A stretch of 53,985 nt of DNA from Gammaproteobacteria bacterium. GTDB lineage: Bacteria; Pseudomonadota; Gammaproteobacteria; Steroidobacterales; Woeseiaceae. The position numbers and the translations under genes are program-made. The DNA lies in NCBI GenBank assembly GCA_009937615.1, contig JAACFB010000025.1, positions 1-53,985 on the forward strand, given 5' to 3'. Of this stretch, positions 32,226 through 41,599 are shown in pieces. The stretch's first letter is position 1; every line of letters starts with the position of its first letter. The notes under the pieces were generated by a model. That model ran no database searches, was not told the DNA's origin, and saw only the letters and a program-made list of their open reading frames with translations.

Positions 32226-32522
32226 TCAGATTTCGTCGTCGAAATCAAAATTGAACGTGATGTCGATGTCTTTTTCGGCTTCGCGCTGTTCCCGTAACTC
32301 TTCGAGCCGGCGGCGGACCTCCCGCCTCCGTTGCGAGTCGCTGTTGTTTTTCGCTTCGATCTTTGCGATCAGTTCGTCCACATTGATCTCGACGGAAATA
32401 TCGCCAACGTTATCGCCGATATCGTCATCGTCAGATGTCAAGGACAGACCGACATCGTCATCAGTTTCAATGTCGTCGTCGACATCGTAAAGCTCACTGC
32501 TGTTACCAACTTCACTATGCAT
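32226..32522 (-). CDS. Small acidic protein of unknown function
   Basis: A 98-residue soluble protein, strongly acidic. Its first half has runs of Asp (D-V-D-D-D-I-E-T-D-D-D-V, then S-D-D-D-D-I-G-D-N). A basic helix (Q-R-R-R-E-V-R-R-R-L-E-E-L-R-E-Q-R-E) follows, and it ends F-N-F-D-F-D-D-E-I. The basic helix followed by an acidic end resembles small PA3496-type proteins of Pseudomonas, but the match is from memory and weak. The ATG at 32522 has an AGAGGT ribosome binding site; a TTG at 32540 is less likely. It is convergent with dnaE2 and downstream of gspF on the same strand, probably with its own promoter. Confidence 0.65.
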   Translation of the reverse strand: MHSEVGNSSELYDVDDDIETDDDVGLSLTSDDDDIGDNVGDISVEINVDELIAKIEAKNNSDSQRRREVRRRLEELREQREAEKDIDITFNFDFDDEI

Positions 32523-32537
32523 TGCCCGTACCTCTTG

Positions 32538-32583
32538 CAAGAATCAATTCCACAGACAAACAAGAATCAGTTCCATAGACAAC
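32538..32583. repeat. Two tandem 23-bp repeats in the leader of the small acidic protein gene
   Basis: Bases 32538-32560 and 32561-32583 match at 20 of 23 positions (both begin CAAGAATCA and share TTCCA and AGACAA). They sit just upstream of the start on the - strand, inside the predicted transcript leader. Confidence 0.8.
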
Positions 32584-32622
32584 ACGCCGCTCAATCCATT
32601 GATTCGACCCGAATTTTCAGCT

Positions 32623-32651
32623 TGTATACCGCGAAAGGGCAGGTCGCGCAA
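32623..32651 (-). promoter_or_regulatory. Likely promoter of the small acidic protein gene
   Basis: On the - strand TTGCGC (32651-32646), a 17-base spacer and TATACA (32628-32623). The start would be near 32616 with a leader of roughly 95 bases that contains the tandem repeat. Confidence 0.45.
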
Positions 32652-32718
32652 GACGGAGTTCACGTTTTTCTAAATCGCTCGGATTGAGCGGATCCGGGGC
32701 AGGAATCGCGGATGAAGA

Positions 32719-33933
32719 TTACCGGATCAGATTGTTGATTTCGAAGATCGGCAGCAGGATTGCGAGCACGATTGTCATCACGACGGCGCCCATCAAGACG
32801 ATCAGCAGCGGCTGCAGAATACCGAGCAGGGTGGCGATCAGGCCGTCCACTTCCCGCTCCTGGTAATTCGCGGTTCGCGACAGCATCTCCTCGAGTTTGC
32901 CGCCTGTTTCGCCACTGGCGATCAGGTGAATCATCATCGGCGGAAACAAGTTGCTGGCCGCGAGTGATTTGCTGATGGATGCACCCTCACGAACCCGCAG
33001 AGATGCCTCGGTCACCGCGCGACGCATGGGCAGATTCTCGATGACCTCGGCGGCGATCTTCAGGGCTTCCAGTATCGGCACACCGCTGCCAACAAGAATG
33101 CTGAAGGTGCGCGTGAACCGCGCCGTATTGATGCCGCGCGTGAGCCGACCCGCAATCGGCATGCCAAGCAGGAGGCGGTGATATTTTTCCCTGGGGCCCG
33201 GCTGGCGAAGAAGGCGCCAGATACCGTAGACGGCAACCGCGAGCGCGATGATGATGAACAGCCACTGGCTACGCATAAAATCGCTGGTGGCGATCATCCA
33301 GCGCGTTAGCGCGGGCAGTTCGCCCGCCGCATTGTCGAATACGCTGACGATCCGCGGCACGACCGTGGCCAGCATGAAGCTAATGATGGCAACGGCCATG
33401 AGGACCAGCGCGATCGGATAAACCATCGCATTGGTCACGCGCTGCCGGAGCTCTTGTCGTGCTTCTGTGTAATCCGCGAGTCTTTCCAGAACGACGTCGA
33501 GATGTCCTGACTGTTCTCCGGCGGCGACCGTAGCGCGATAAAGCTCGGGAAAAGCCTGCGGATATTCGCTCAGCCCGTCGGCTAGCGTATGCCCTTCCAT
33601 GACGCGTGAGCGCACACCGAGCAGGATGCTCTTGGTTCGCGGCTGGTCGTTCTGCTGGCCGACGGCCAACAGCGCTTCTTCGAGCGGCAGCCCGGACTGC
33701 GTCAGCGAAGCAAGCTGTCTTGTCAGCAGCGCTAACTCGGAAGTCGATATTCCTCGACGCCAAGAGAACGTTCGCTGCCTGCGCGCCTCTTTCTGAGCAA
33801 CTTCGATAACGCGAACCGGGAGCAGCTGGCGGTCGCGAAGGATTTGCCTGACGTGCTTCGCCGTATCACCTTCAATCAGACCCTTGGATTCCTTCCCGGC
33901 CTGATCAAGCGCGACAAACTCGTACGCGCCCAT
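32719..33933 (-). CDS. gspF: Type II secretion inner membrane protein GspF
   Basis: A 404-residue polytopic protein of the GspF/PilC family. It has two cytoplasmic GspF domains (about 70-195 and 275-395) and three membrane segments (around 170-192, 222-240 and 375-398). G-L-P-L-E-E-A-L in the first domain and G-V-P-I-L-E-A-L in the second are the matching repeat motifs. It forms part of the inner membrane platform that pairs with the GspE ATPase to build the pseudopilus. It begins one base after gspE ends. The T2SS rather than type IV pilus call follows from gspC and gspD upstream. Confidence 0.95.
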   Translation of the reverse strand: MGAYEFVALDQAGKESKGLIEGDTAKHVRQILRDRQLLPVRVIEVAQKEARRQRTFSWRRGISTSELALLTRQLASLTQSGLPLEEALLAVGQQNDQPRTKSILLGVRSRVMEGHTLADGLSEYPQAFPELYRATVAAGEQSGHLDVVLERLADYTEARQELRQRVTNAMVYPIALVLMAVAIISFMLATVVPRIVSVFDNAAGELPALTRWMIATSDFMRSQWLFIIIALAVAVYGIWRLLRQPGPREKYHRLLLGMPIAGRLTRGINTARFTRTFSILVGSGVPILEALKIAAEVIENLPMRRAVTEASLRVREGASISKSLAASNLFPPMMIHLIASGETGGKLEEMLSRTANYQEREVDGLIATLLGILQPLLIVLMGAVVMTIVLAILLPIFEINNLIR

Positions 33934-33934
33934 G

Positions 33935-35455
33935 CTAGTCCTCGCGGGTAACGCGCAGCAGCTCGTCGAGCGTCGTATTGCCCTCCAGCACGCGTCGGCG
34001 GCCGTCCGCTCGAATGCTCGGACCCTTGGTCCGGGCGTAGCGCTCGAGGTCCTGCTCGCTGACGCCGTCGTGAATCATCTTGCGCATGTTGTCGTCGAGC
34101 GCAATCAACTCGTAGATGCCAGTTCGACCCTGGAAGCCGCCATTAGGCCCCGGCCCCGGTCGATACAGTGTCGGTGGGTTGCCGGCGTCGACGCCGAGCA
34201 GATCGCATTCATATTCGGGAGCCGTGTACGGCACCTTGGTCTCATCGTCCAGGACACGAACGAGGCGCTGAGACAGCACGCCGATCAGGCTTGATGCCAG
34301 CAGAAAAGGTTCGACGCCCATGTCGCGGAGTCGCGTGACGGCGCCGGAAGCTGTGTTTGTGTGCAGGGTCGACAACACGAGGTGGCCCGTCAGACTGGCC
34401 TGGACCGCGATTTCCGCAGTTTCGAGGTCACGAATTTCTCCGACCATGACGACGTCAGGATCCTGTCGCAGGATTGCGCGCAGGCCCCGGGCAAACGTCA
34501 TTTCGACTTTTGTATTGACCTGCGACTGGCCGATCCCGTCGATAAAATACTCGATCGGGTCTTCGACCGTCATGATATTTCGGCTGTTGTCATTGATGCG
34601 CTCGAGGGCCGCATACAAGGTTGTTGTCTTGCCAGAGCCGGTCGGCCCGGTTACCAGGATGATCCCGTGCGGCTTATGAATCAGGTCGTCCATGAGCTCC
34701 TGCGACTGCTCATCCATTCCGAGGGAACCCAGGTCGAGCCTGCCTGCCTGCTTATCGAGCAGACGCAGCACAACGCGCTCGCCGTGCCCGGATGGCATTG
34801 TCGACACGCGTACGTCGACGGCGCGCCCGGCGACGCGCAAGGAAATGCGGCCGTCCTGCGGTAGCCGCTTCTCAGCGATATCGAGTTTCGACATGACCTT
34901 AATGCGCGATACGACCAAAGGAGCAAGCGCGCGTCTTGTCTCCAGGACCTCGCGCAACACGCCGTCTACCCGAAATCGGACGCACAGGCGATTCTCGTAG
35001 GGCTCGATGTGAACGTCTGACGCATTGTCTTTCACGGCTTCGGTCAGTACGGCATTGATGAAGCGAATTATGGGAGCGTCGTCATCACTCTCGAGGAGGT
35101 CAGAAGGCTCCAGTTCCTGGGCCACCTGCGACAGGTCCATTTCGTCGTTGAGGCCTCCGACCATCGTCATGGCTTTGTAGCTGCCCTGTTCGTAGGACTC
35201 CTGGAGCAGGGCATCAAAGTCGTCCGCCGAGACGCGGGTCAACTTCAGCGGCACGCCGGCGAATCGGCGTACCTCAGCCAGGCTTTGCGGGCTTGCGCCG
35301 GGTCGATAAACGGCGTCTGCTGATTCGTCACCAAAATCCCGAATCAAAACGCCATGGCGCTTTGCGAACGAGAAGGGCAAAGCCCGACCCGCCGGCGCAG
35401 CGGAAGGCTCGTTCGCTTCCGTCGACTCAAGGACGATTTCGGATTCGATTTCCAT
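33935..35455 (-). CDS. gspE: Type II secretion ATPase GspE
   Basis: A 506-residue cytoplasmic ATPase powering pseudopilus assembly. Walker A is G-P-T-G-S-G-K-T at 270-277. The Asp box follows in T-V-E-D-P-I-E-Y, Walker B is V-V-M-V-G-E-I-R-D at 335-343, and the His box is L-S-T-L-H-T-N-T. The region that in most GspE proteins holds a zinc-binding tetracysteine (two C-x-x-C pairs) here, at about 400-445, has only C417, so zinc binding is probably lost. An N-terminal domain (1-110) for GspL contact is present. It lies 21 bases after gspD and one base before gspF. Confidence 0.96.
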   Translation of the reverse strand: MEIESEIVLESTEANEPSAAPAGRALPFSFAKRHGVLIRDFGDESADAVYRPGASPQSLAEVRRFAGVPLKLTRVSADDFDALLQESYEQGSYKAMTMVGGLNDEMDLSQVAQELEPSDLLESDDDAPIIRFINAVLTEAVKDNASDVHIEPYENRLCVRFRVDGVLREVLETRRALAPLVVSRIKVMSKLDIAEKRLPQDGRISLRVAGRAVDVRVSTMPSGHGERVVLRLLDKQAGRLDLGSLGMDEQSQELMDDLIHKPHGIILVTGPTGSGKTTTLYAALERINDNSRNIMTVEDPIEYFIDGIGQSQVNTKVEMTFARGLRAILRQDPDVVMVGEIRDLETAEIAVQASLTGHLVLSTLHTNTASGAVTRLRDMGVEPFLLASSLIGVLSQRLVRVLDDETKVPYTAPEYECDLLGVDAGNPPTLYRPGPGPNGGFQGRTGIYELIALDDNMRKMIHDGVSEQDLERYARTKGPSIRADGRRRVLEGNTTLDELLRVTRED

Positions 35456-35476
35456 TCCTTTCGCTAATCTCAGAAA

Positions 35477-37444
35477 TCAGTCGCTGCTTTGCTCGCTTTC
35501 GGATGCCGGCCGGTTGGCTTCTTCGAACGGCGGCATCTCGAACGCTTCTGCTCCAGGCATGAGTTGAATGCCGCCGGCAGCTTTATCATTCAGCACGTCG
35601 CGAATGTAGTTGTATTTCTTGTTCGTCTCGAGCGTCGTCCGCGAGGCATCGCGCAGTATGGTGGGGCGTATGAAGATCAGCAGATTCGTCTTGACAAGGT
35701 CGGTCTTGCGGCTGCGGAACAGTGCGCCGAGCCCCGGGATACTGCCCAGCACTGGAACTCTCTGCTCGCTTTCACGAAGTACGTCTTCAAGCAGTCCACC
35801 GAGCACGAGGACCTGGCCGTCGTCGACGATCACCGTGGTTTCGATGATGCGCTGGTTGGTAATCAAATCGACGGCCTGTGCGGAACTGGCGATGTTCGAT
35901 ATCTCCTGTGAAATATTCAGCAGCAAAGAGTCACCCTCGTTGATTTGCGGCGTTATATTGAGTTTTACGCCAATCTGCTGGCGCTGGATCGTCTGAAACG
36001 GGTTCACGGCGCCGGCCGTTCCGCCCGTGTTCGTAAACGAGCCGGTGACAAAGGGAACCTCCTGACCGACGTTAAGACTGGCTTCCTCGTTGTCAGTTGT
36101 GACAATGGACGGCGTTGAAATGATGTTGGTGTCGGCGTCGCCTTCAAGCGCACGTAAAATGGCGGCAAAGCTTACGCCGGTATCGCTGATACGGCCGAGA
36201 CCTACCGTTGCCCCGGAGCCGATCAATCCGGTTGGATCGATGTCGCCGCCGCTACCCGCCGCGCCACCGAGCTGCACGACGCCCGGTCCAAAATCGGGAA
36301 AGTTGGTCAGGCCGATCGGCGTATTCGAGCTGCTGCCTTCCAAGGCCCAGGTAATACCCAACTCGGCCGTCTTGTCTGCTATGACTTCGACAATGATGGC
36401 TTCCACGAGCACCTGCGCGCGACGTATGTCGAGCTTGTCAACGATCTGCATGAGGGAACGCATCATTTTCGGCGGCGCATTGATGATAATGGCGTTGGTC
36501 TGCGTGTCGGCCCACACGCTGACAGAATTCGTCGCTGCCGGGGTCGCTGCTGCCTGCCCGCCTGCGGCCTGGGCCGTGAAATGCGACTGCAGCTTGGTAG
36601 CCAGTTCTTCGGAATCCGCGTATCGCAAATAGCGAACCTGCGTATCTCCACCGTCTTCAAGCGGCGTATCGAGGTGGGCAATCAGCGCCCGGAGGCGCAG
36701 TCGCTCGCTCTTGTCACCGCCAATCAGGACGCTGTTTGTCCGGGCATCGGCAACGAGGCTCGTAGTGACCGGCACACCATCGCCGCGCGGCTGCTGGCTC
36801 AGCGTCGTCATGATGCGAACGATCTCGGCGGCTGACGCATGTTCCAGTCGCACAACCTCGATATCCTCGTCGCTGGACTGATCGATTCGGCGAATAATGC
36901 CGACGATCCGGGTTACGTTAGCTGCTCGATCAGAGATGATCAGCATGTTAGACCCGGGATGCGCGGCAAGGTGGCCGTTCTGCGGAATCAGCGGGCGCAA
37001 GATTGGTACAAGCTGAGCTGCGCCGACGTTTTGGACCTGCAGAACCTGCGTAACGATATCGTCACCACCCGCGGCGCCCTGGGTACCCAATGGACCTGCG
37101 AACTGCCGTGCCGTAGCGTCAGGGATAATTTTGATGACGTCGCCCGATTTCAAGGCTACGAAGCCGTGCACCTGCAGAATCGAGAGAAACGCCTCGTAGA
37201 AAGCTTCGGGCGACATGGGCGACGACGACAGCATCGTGACCTTCGCGTTGACGCGCGGATCGATAATGAAATTTTTCTGGGTGATCTCACCGACTGCCTC
37301 GACGATCTGCCGAATATCCGCTTCCTTGTAATTTGGCGTGATCGTCGTCTGCTGCGCCCGAGTCAGCGGCGCAGCGATCAAGGCTACGAAAACCAGTGCG
37401 AAAAAAATCCGGTTCCGCGATGACGTGTTCAAAAGGGCATTCAT
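35477..37444 (-). CDS. gspD: Type II secretion outer membrane secretin GspD
   Basis: A 655-residue secretin. A signal peptide (hydrophobic 13-30, cleavage near T-R-A-Q) is followed by the N0 domain (N-Y-K-E-A-D-I-R-Q-I-V-E-A-V-G). Repeated N1-N3 domains (for example L-V-P-I-L-R-P-L-I-P-Q-N-G-H-L-A) come next. The C-terminal secretin barrel has V-P-F-V-T-G-S-F and the signature V-P-V-L-G-S-I-P-G-L-G-A-L-F-R-S. A Gly/Pro/Ser-rich insertion near 395-430 lies in the secretin domain. It forms the exit channel for folded exoproteins. Its start overlaps the gspC stop (ATGA). Confidence 0.97.
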   Translation of the reverse strand: MNALLNTSSRNRIFFALVFVALIAAPLTRAQQTTITPNYKEADIRQIVEAVGEITQKNFIIDPRVNAKVTMLSSSPMSPEAFYEAFLSILQVHGFVALKSGDVIKIIPDATARQFAGPLGTQGAAGGDDIVTQVLQVQNVGAAQLVPILRPLIPQNGHLAAHPGSNMLIISDRAANVTRIVGIIRRIDQSSDEDIEVVRLEHASAAEIVRIMTTLSQQPRGDGVPVTTSLVADARTNSVLIGGDKSERLRLRALIAHLDTPLEDGGDTQVRYLRYADSEELATKLQSHFTAQAAGGQAAATPAATNSVSVWADTQTNAIIINAPPKMMRSLMQIVDKLDIRRAQVLVEAIIVEVIADKTAELGITWALEGSSSNTPIGLTNFPDFGPGVVQLGGAAGSGGDIDPTGLIGSGATVGLGRISDTGVSFAAILRALEGDADTNIISTPSIVTTDNEEASLNVGQEVPFVTGSFTNTGGTAGAVNPFQTIQRQQIGVKLNITPQINEGDSLLLNISQEISNIASSAQAVDLITNQRIIETTVIVDDGQVLVLGGLLEDVLRESEQRVPVLGSIPGLGALFRSRKTDLVKTNLLIFIRPTILRDASRTTLETNKKYNYIRDVLNDKAAGGIQLMPGAEAFEMPPFEEANRPASESEQSSD

Positions 37445-38379
37445 TGGTTGGTTTCGTCCTCGAGATCGAGTTGGCTGGTTCGAAGAACTATCACTTCCGG
37501 TTGCCCATTGCGTTCAACGGTCACCGAAACCTCCTCCGCATTGCCTAATGATTGAAATATCTGCATGGCCTGTGACGGGTCGCTGAGCGACTGGCCGTCA
37601 ATGTCCTTGATCAAATCGCCGGGCCGTAACCCGAGTGCAGCGAATTGTGCCCGATTTCGCCCCGGGTAGACACGATAACCTTGCTGCTCTCCATTGACGA
37701 AATAGGGCGTTGGCCGAATTACGTCAGCCAACTTTGACGCATTTTGTGCTACGACCGACTGAAAGCTCTGGCTATTGTCCGTAGCCCGGCTTGTCGTCCT
37801 TGTATCCCGGCGCGCTGTTGGCGTGGTGCCGGCCGGGAAATCTTTGGGTAATTTGAGGTTCGTGAGTACACCATTCTCATCGAGAATGACCCTGTCGGCA
37901 TAAACTGCATGCAGGACCGCGCCGGACGTAATTGAGTCGCCGATCGTGTAGACCTTTTCCTCGTTGTTGCCGTCGGCAATGATAGCGACCGCGTTTTCAG
38001 CCGGGTCGGCGGCCAGCGTGCCCCTCAGTGACAGGCTCGCAATGCGGGTGTCACGAAGATTTTCGGCCTCGCTGACCACGCGCGGCTGGACCTGCTGGGG
38101 TTCGCCACTTGCGATACCGAACAGATGGGCAGCCGCTATCGCATTGACATCGGCAGCCTGGCTGACAGCGCCCTGCCTGGCGATTTCGGCGGCAGGCACA
38201 GGAATCGCATCGCCGGCCGCTGGTCCCGGGATCAGCATCCAGATAATTCGCGCGAGCTGCCAGGCGATGATCACAATCAGTAGCAGGCCAACCCAGGCAG
38301 GCAGCAGCCTGTTCGCAGCGGCCAGCGTTCTGGCAACATCGAGGCTGGCAAAGTCTGCCCATTTGGCTTCAGTCGTCAT
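37441..38379 (-). CDS. gspC: Type II secretion protein GspC
   Basis: A 312-residue bitopic inner membrane protein linking the platform to the secretin. One membrane segment (about 27-52, L-P-A-W-V-G-L-L-L-I-V-I-I-A-W-Q-L) precedes the homology region (L-F-G-I-A through L-R-G-T-L-A; V-Y-T-I-G-D-S-I). A C-terminal PDZ-like domain (about 215-300; G-Y-R-V-Y-P-G-R-N, then L-G-L-R-P-G-D-L-I) follows. It heads the gspCDEF set, divergent from clpS. Genes gspG to gspN are not in the window. Confidence 0.93.
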   Translation of the reverse strand: MTTEAKWADFASLDVARTLAAANRLLPAWVGLLLIVIIAWQLARIIWMLIPGPAAGDAIPVPAAEIARQGAVSQAADVNAIAAAHLFGIASGEPQQVQPRVVSEAENLRDTRIASLSLRGTLAADPAENAVAIIADGNNEEKVYTIGDSITSGAVLHAVYADRVILDENGVLTNLKLPKDFPAGTTPTARRDTRTTSRATDNSQSFQSVVAQNASKLADVIRPTPYFVNGEQQGYRVYPGRNRAQFAALGLRPGDLIKDIDGQSLSDPSQAMQIFQSLGNAEEVSVTVERNGQPEVIVLRTSQLDLEDETNQ

Positions 38380-38677
38380 GTGGGGTTCGGTCGGGAAATC
38401 GTTTCCAGTCCCTGTATTAACGCAATGTCCGGATGATACGGGTTGAGCTTACTCGCAAACAAGTGTGCATGAGCAAAAATCCCATATTAAGCAATGATAT
38501 ACGCAATCTACTTCGTCACACTACGTCGGCAAACTGGACTTAACGCGGGCGAGGCCGCAAAAAAATGTGTGAACCATAGTTGGAGATCAACGTCACAAGG
38601 CCATATATAATAACCCGCACAGGCGAAAGCGACTGCATTTTCATCCGCCAAAGGTATTTTGATTAAGTAATGAGACG
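38380..38677. promoter_or_regulatory. gspC / clpS divergent control region
   Basis: Nearly 300 bases without a gene. For clpS, TTGGAG (38580-38585) and TATAAT (38606-38611) are present, although the spacer is 20 bases; an overlapping TATATA at 38604 gives 18. No clear promoter was picked for gspC. The region is A+T-richer than its flanks. Confidence 0.45.
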
Positions 38678-39007
38678 ATGAGCGAACGCCACGATGACAA
38701 TGATCGAACGAGCCAATACGACCTTGCCGTCGAAGAGGCTCGGCCGAAAGTCAAGCAGCCACCTCTGTACCGTGTGGTGCTGATCAACGACGACTATACT
38801 CCGATGGAGTTTGTCGTCGATATCCTGGAATCGGTCTTCGGCATGGAGCGCACGCGGGCGACGCAGGTTATGCTGGAAGTCCATACCAAGGGCAAGGGCG
38901 TATGCGGCGTGTACAATTTCGAAATTGCCGAAACGAAGGTCGCGCAGGTAATGGGTATCGCACAACAACACCAGCATCCACTGCTATGCACGATGGAGGA
39001 ATCATAA
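38678..39007 (+). CDS. clpS: ClpS, N-degron adaptor of ClpAP
   Basis: A 109-residue adaptor. The binding pocket for N-terminal Leu, Phe, Tyr or Trp is intact: N37-D-D39 in [10 protein letters not shown] and H69 in E-V-H-T-K-G. A flexible acidic N-terminal extension (1-25), needed to inhibit or load ClpA, is present. It delivers N-degron substrates to ClpA, encoded 19 bases downstream. Aat, which makes such degrons, is encoded 2.6 kb away. Confidence 0.97.
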   Translation: MSERHDDNDRTSQYDLAVEEARPKVKQPPLYRVVLINDDYTPMEFVVDILESVFGMERTRATQVMLEVHTKGKGVCGVYNFEIAETKVAQVMGIAQQHQHPLLCTMEES

Positions 39008-39026
39008 TCAAACGCGAGTATTTCAC

Positions 39027-41300
39027 ATGCTGAGTAGCGAGCTTGAATTTTGTCTGAATGAAGCGTTCCAGAACGCCCGTGATCATCGCCATGAATTCAT
39101 GACGGTGGAGCACCTGTTGCTGGCACTTCTGGATATTCCCAAGGTGCACGAAATTCTCAAGGCCTGCGATTCCAATATTCCCGAATTGAGACGCCAACTC
39201 ACCGAATTTATCGAAGAGCAGACACCGCTCTTGGCGCATGATGATGATACGGATGTGCAGCCAACGCTCGGCTTTCAGCGCGTATTACAGCGCGCCGTCT
39301 TTCATGTGCAGTCCAGCGGCAAGAAGGAGGTGACCAGCACAAACGTACTGGTAGCCATTTTTAGTGAGAAACAATCGCAGGCTGTGTACTTGCTCAGCCT
39401 TCAGGACATAACCCGTCTCGATATTGTCAATTATATTTCTCATGGCATGCCGCAGGTGCCCGGTGACGGTAAGGACGATGCAGAGCAAGCGCCGGTTGAG
39501 GGCGATGCGGAGGCGGACGAATCGCCTCTCGAAAAATATGCGACCAACCTGAATCAACTTGCGATAGATGGCAAGATCGATCCGCTGATCGGCCGCGAAC
39601 TCGAAATCGAACGCACCGTGCAGATCTTGTGCCGGCGGCGCAAGAATAATCCGCTGTATGTCGGGGAGGCTGGGGTTGGCAAGACCGCGCTGGCTGAAGG
39701 ACTGGCGCGGATGATAACCGAGGAGCGTGTGCCCGAGGTTTTACAGGATTGCACGATCTATGCGCTCGATATGGGCACGTTGATTGCCGGCACCAAGTAC
39801 CGTGGTGATTTCGAAAAGCGTCTCAAGGGCGTCATCGCCGAGATCCGCGATAATCCGGGGGCAATCCTCTTTATCGACGAGATCCATACCGTGATAGGCG
39901 CCGGTGCGGCGTCGGGCGGCGTCATGGACGCCAGCAACCTGATAAAGCCCGTGCTGGCGAACGGAGAAATTCGCTGTATCGGTTCGACGACGTATTCTGA
40001 GTATCGCGGCATTTTCGAGAAAGACCATGCGCTTGCGCGGCGCTTCCAGAAGATCGACGTGCCGGAACCCAGCCTGGAAGAGACTATCGCTATTCTGCAC
40101 GGCCTGAAGACGCGCTTTGAGGAGCATCATGGTGTCACCTACGAGCCCGAAGCGCTTGATGCGGCGGCCGAGTTGTCTTCACGGCACATCAACGATCGAC
40201 GATTGCCGGACAAGGCGATCGACGTTATCGACGAGGCCGGTGCGAACCTGAGGCTGCAGCCCGAGGGCCAGCGCAGTGACCGGGTCACGGTCGAGATCGT
40301 CGAGAATATCGTTGCCAAGATGGCGCGCATCCCGGCAAAGAGCGTCTCGGCGTCGGACAAGGATGTTCTTCGCACGCTGGAGCGTGACCTCAAGCTGACC
40401 ATATTCGGACAGGATCCGGCTGTGGAAGCGCTGAGCGCCGCGATCAAGATGGCGCGCTCGGGGCTTCGGGAAGATGAAAAGCCGATCGGGGCTTTCCTGT
40501 TCGCAGGCCCGACCGGCGTCGGCAAGACCGAGGTCACCCGGCAGCTAGCGATGTGCATGGGCGTCGAGCTGATTCGCTTCGACATGTCCGAATATATGGA
40601 ACGACACACGGTGTCTCGACTGATCGGCGCGCCGCCGGGCTATGTCGGTTTCGATCAGGGCGGTTTGCTGACAGAGGCAGTCGCGAGGAATCCACACGCG
40701 GTGGTGCTGCTTGATGAGATCGAAAAAGCGCATCCGGAGGTATTCAATTTATTACTCCAGGTCATGGACCATGGAACCCTTACGGACAACAACGGCCGCA
40801 AGGCGGATTTCCGTAATGTGATCCTGGTGATGACGACAAATGCGGGGGCTCAGGAAATGAGTCGTGCGTCGATAGGTTTTACCCAGCAGGATCACAGCAG
40901 CGACGGTATGGAAATCATCCGCCGATCGTTTTCACCGGAGTTCCGAAATCGTCTTGACACTATCATCCAGTTTGCGCCGCTCGACACGACATCGATCAAG
41001 CGAGTCGTCGATAAGCTTGTGGTGGAGCTCGAAGCCAAGCTCGACACTAACAATGTAACGCTCGAACTCGATGACGCCGCGCGGGAGTGGATCGCCGAGC
41101 GCGGCTATGATGCCAAAATGGGGGCGCGTCCCATGGCGCGTATCATCCAGGAACATATCAAGCGACCCCTGGCCGAGGAGCTGCTGTTCGGCAGCCTTGC
41201 CGATGGCGGTCACGTTCGGATTACCCTGGGCTCCGACGATTCCTTGCAGCTAAGTGCGGAACCGTTGCGCAGGGAACTCGAGCATCTGCCCGAGGAATGA
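39027..41300 (+). CDS. clpA: ClpA, ATPase subunit of the ClpAP protease
   Basis: A 757-residue AAA+ unfoldase. The N-domain (1-145), which docks ClpS, is followed by two ATPase modules with Walker A loops at G213-T220 (G-E-A-G-V-G-K-T) and G494-T501 (G-P-T-G-V-G-K-T). Walker B boxes read I-L-F-I-D-E-I-H-T and V-V-L-L-D-E-I-E-K. The pore loop [11 protein letters not shown] is present. A C-terminal D2-small domain ends the protein. ClpP is not in the window. It converges with infA 26 bases later. Confidence 0.98.
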   Translation: MLSSELEFCLNEAFQNARDHRHEFMTVEHLLLALLDIPKVHEILKACDSNIPELRRQLTEFIEEQTPLLAHDDDTDVQPTLGFQRVLQRAVFHVQSSGKKEVTSTNVLVAIFSEKQSQAVYLLSLQDITRLDIVNYISHGMPQVPGDGKDDAEQAPVEGDAEADESPLEKYATNLNQLAIDGKIDPLIGRELEIERTVQILCRRRKNNPLYVGEAGVGKTALAEGLARMITEERVPEVLQDCTIYALDMGTLIAGTKYRGDFEKRLKGVIAEIRDNPGAILFIDEIHTVIGAGAASGGVMDASNLIKPVLANGEIRCIGSTTYSEYRGIFEKDHALARRFQKIDVPEPSLEETIAILHGLKTRFEEHHGVTYEPEALDAAAELSSRHINDRRLPDKAIDVIDEAGANLRLQPEGQRSDRVTVEIVENIVAKMARIPAKSVSASDKDVLRTLERDLKLTIFGQDPAVEALSAAIKMARSGLREDEKPIGAFLFAGPTGVGKTEVTRQLAMCMGVELIRFDMSEYMERHTVSRLIGAPPGYVGFDQGGLLTEAVARNPHAVVLLDEIEKAHPEVFNLLLQVMDHGTLTDNNGRKADFRNVILVMTTNAGAQEMSRASIGFTQQDHSSDGMEIIRRSFSPEFRNRLDTIIQFAPLDTTSIKRVVDKLVVELEAKLDTNNVTLELDDAAREWIAERGYDAKMGARPMARIIQEHIKRPLAEELLFGSLADGGHVRITLGSDDSLQLSAEPLRRELEHLPEE

Positions 41301-41326
41301 AAGTTAGTGTATTTCCTTGGGCGCGG

Positions 41327-41545
41327 TTATTTGCCGCGGTAGACGATGCGACCCTTGGACAGGTCGTAAGGCGTTAGTTCGACCGTCACTGCATCCCCGG
41401 TAAGAATACGAATGTAATTCTTGCGCATTTTGCCCGAGATATGTGCGGTCACGATGTGCCCGTTCTCGAGTTCCACGCGAAAAGTCGTGTTCGGCAGCGT
41501 CTCGACGACGACACCTTCCATCTGTATGGCTTCTTCTTTCGCCAA
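41327..41545 (-). CDS. infA: Translation initiation factor IF-1, TTG start
   Basis: A 72-residue OB-fold protein, near-canonical: [20 protein letters not shown] and [12 protein letters not shown]. The only start that gives the universal M-A-K-E N-terminus is TTG at 41545; the next in-frame ATG would remove eight residues of the first strand. No strong ribosome binding site precedes it. The weak start may limit expression. It lies between clpA and aat, as in E. coli. Confidence 0.96.
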   Translation of the reverse strand: MAKEEAIQMEGVVVETLPNTTFRVELENGHIVTAHISGKMRKNYIRILTGDAVTVELTPYDLSKGRIVYRGK

Positions 41546-41599
41546 GGTCTTTGGTTCTCTCTGCTTAAAAACTGCGCGAATTGTGACGAAATGGTCAGC

